Assembly (NCBI GenBank): GCA_028748945.1
Contig: JAQTOL010000252.1
Span: 1-5,415, forward strand
Length of the DNA stretch: 5,415 bases
Source: Paludibacter sp.
GTDB taxonomy: Bacteria; Bacteroidota; Bacteroidia; Bacteroidales; Paludibacteraceae
Direction: 5' to 3'
Each line of letters starts with the position of its first letter. Position 1 is the stretch's first letter. The notes under the pieces were generated by a model. The model ran no database searches. It worked only from the letters and a program-made list of their open reading frames with translations, and was not told the origin of the DNA. Both the position numbers and the translations under genes were made by a program. This document shows, piece by piece, positions 4,879 through 5,415 of this stretch.

Positions 4879-5415
4879 ATGAATAAAATTGTCAGCAAAG
4901 AGTATTTCTCAGCCAATGTGATAAAGTTTGAAGTGGAAGCTCCCTTGATTGCAAAATCGAGAAAAGCCGGTCACTTTGTAATGGTTAAAGTCGGTGCTAA
5001 AGGTGAACGTATTCCGTTAACCATTGCCGATGCAGACCTGCAAAAAGGAACTATAACATTGGTAGTTCAGAAAATGGGTGTGTCCTCATCCAAATTATGT
5101 GCACTGGAAGCTGGTGATTTTATTACCGATATGGTTGGACCCTTAGGAAGAGCGACGCATATCGAAAACTTTGGAACCGTAGTTTGTGCTTGTGGCGGTG
5201 TTGGGACTGCTCCCATGATGCCAATTGTTGCAGCATTAAAAGAGGCCGGAAATCGTGTGATTACAGTTATTGCGGCACGTACTAAAGACCTGATTATTCT
5301 GGAAGAACAAATGCGTGCAAATTCGGATGAAGTAATTGTTATGACTGATGATGGATCTTATGGAAACAAAGGATTAGTAACCAATGGTGTAGAGTCGGTT
5401 ATAAACCGCGAGAAA
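4879..5415 (+). CDS. NfnA/SudB-type ferredoxin-NAD(P)H oxidoreductase FAD/NAD-binding subunit, N-terminal part
   Basis: The first 179 residues are visible; the gene continues past the right edge. Families of this kind are about 280 residues, so the C-terminal part with its [2Fe-2S] cysteines is missing. The start MNKIVSKEYFSANVIKFEVE leads into a ferredoxin-reductase FAD-binding barrel with GERIPLTIAD (42-51, the FAD-binding R-x-P-L-T motif) and GPLGR at 87-91. An NAD(P)-binding domain follows, with CACGGVGTAPMMP (103-115), IAAR (131-134) and TDDGSYGNKG (156-165). These are hallmarks of the sulfide dehydrogenase/NADH-dependent ferredoxin-NADP oxidoreductase alpha subunit, an electron-bifurcating or transhydrogenase component usually paired with a GltD-like beta subunit. 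That partner, expected downstream, is not in view. Dihydroorotate dehydrogenase electron-transfer subunit (PyrK) is a related alternative, less likely given the TDDGSYG segment. The gene is unrelated to the aromatic operon. Confidence 0.88.
   Translation, partial: MNKIVSKEYFSANVIKFEVEAPLIAKSRKAGHFVMVKVGAKGERIPLTIADADLQKGTITLVVQKMGVSSSKLCALEAGDFITDMVGPLGRATHIENFGTVVCACGGVGTAPMMPIVAALKEAGNRVITVIAARTKDLIILEEQMRANSDEVIVMTDDGSYGNKGLVTNGVESVINREK

Overview
The window looks like part of a Bacteroidota (probably Bacteroidales) chromosome. Four things point there: AT-rich spacers, promoter-like TAnnTTTG boxes, mostly SD-less starts, and characteristic proteins (a HU-HIG type DNA-binding protein, a DAHP synthase fused to a C-terminal chorismate mutase, and a class I aminotransferase beside pheA).

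The core is a leftward (minus-strand) aromatic amino acid operon: pheA (prephenate dehydratase with ACT domain, 2933-3778), a PLP aminotransferase (1646-2872), and DAHP synthase/chorismate mutase (441-1499). Together they cover entry into the shikimate pathway, chorismate to prephenate, prephenate to phenylpyruvate, and probably the final transamination. No tyrA follows in the visible sequence; a HU-like gene (1-164, cut by the window edge) lies downstream instead.

The most striking element precedes pheA. From 3998 down to 3800 the minus strand carries what looks like a complete ribosome-mediated attenuator: a Bacteroidota-type promoter, an SD-like AAGGA, a 17-residue leader peptide MVNRFFTYFFFYFYFSR (7 Phe and 3 Tyr), a protector hairpin, an antiterminator, and an intrinsic terminator with nine U residues just before pheA. 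The logic is that of the enterobacterial pheA attenuator, but the leader reads both Phe and Tyr codons.

The operon's spacers are rich in repeats. An inverted pair of CCCCTAAAGGGG-type repeats brackets the start of the aminotransferase gene, one copy lying inside the reading frame. An octamer array with a 24-bp superperiod fills the aminotransferase/DAHP synthase gap and supplies the aminotransferase stop codon. A 12-bp inverted repeat overlaps the DAHP synthase stop. A four-copy array of palindromic sites at exact 23-bp spacing lies upstream of the HU-like gene.

To the right are a 40-residue lysine-rich minus-strand ORF (4155-4277) with a strong SD and its own terminator, then a long gene-poor stretch (4278-4878) containing a more G+C-rich block that may be a decayed gene. 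Last comes a plus-strand gene (4879 to the window end) for an NfnA/SudB-type FAD/NAD-binding reductase subunit, truncated by the window.
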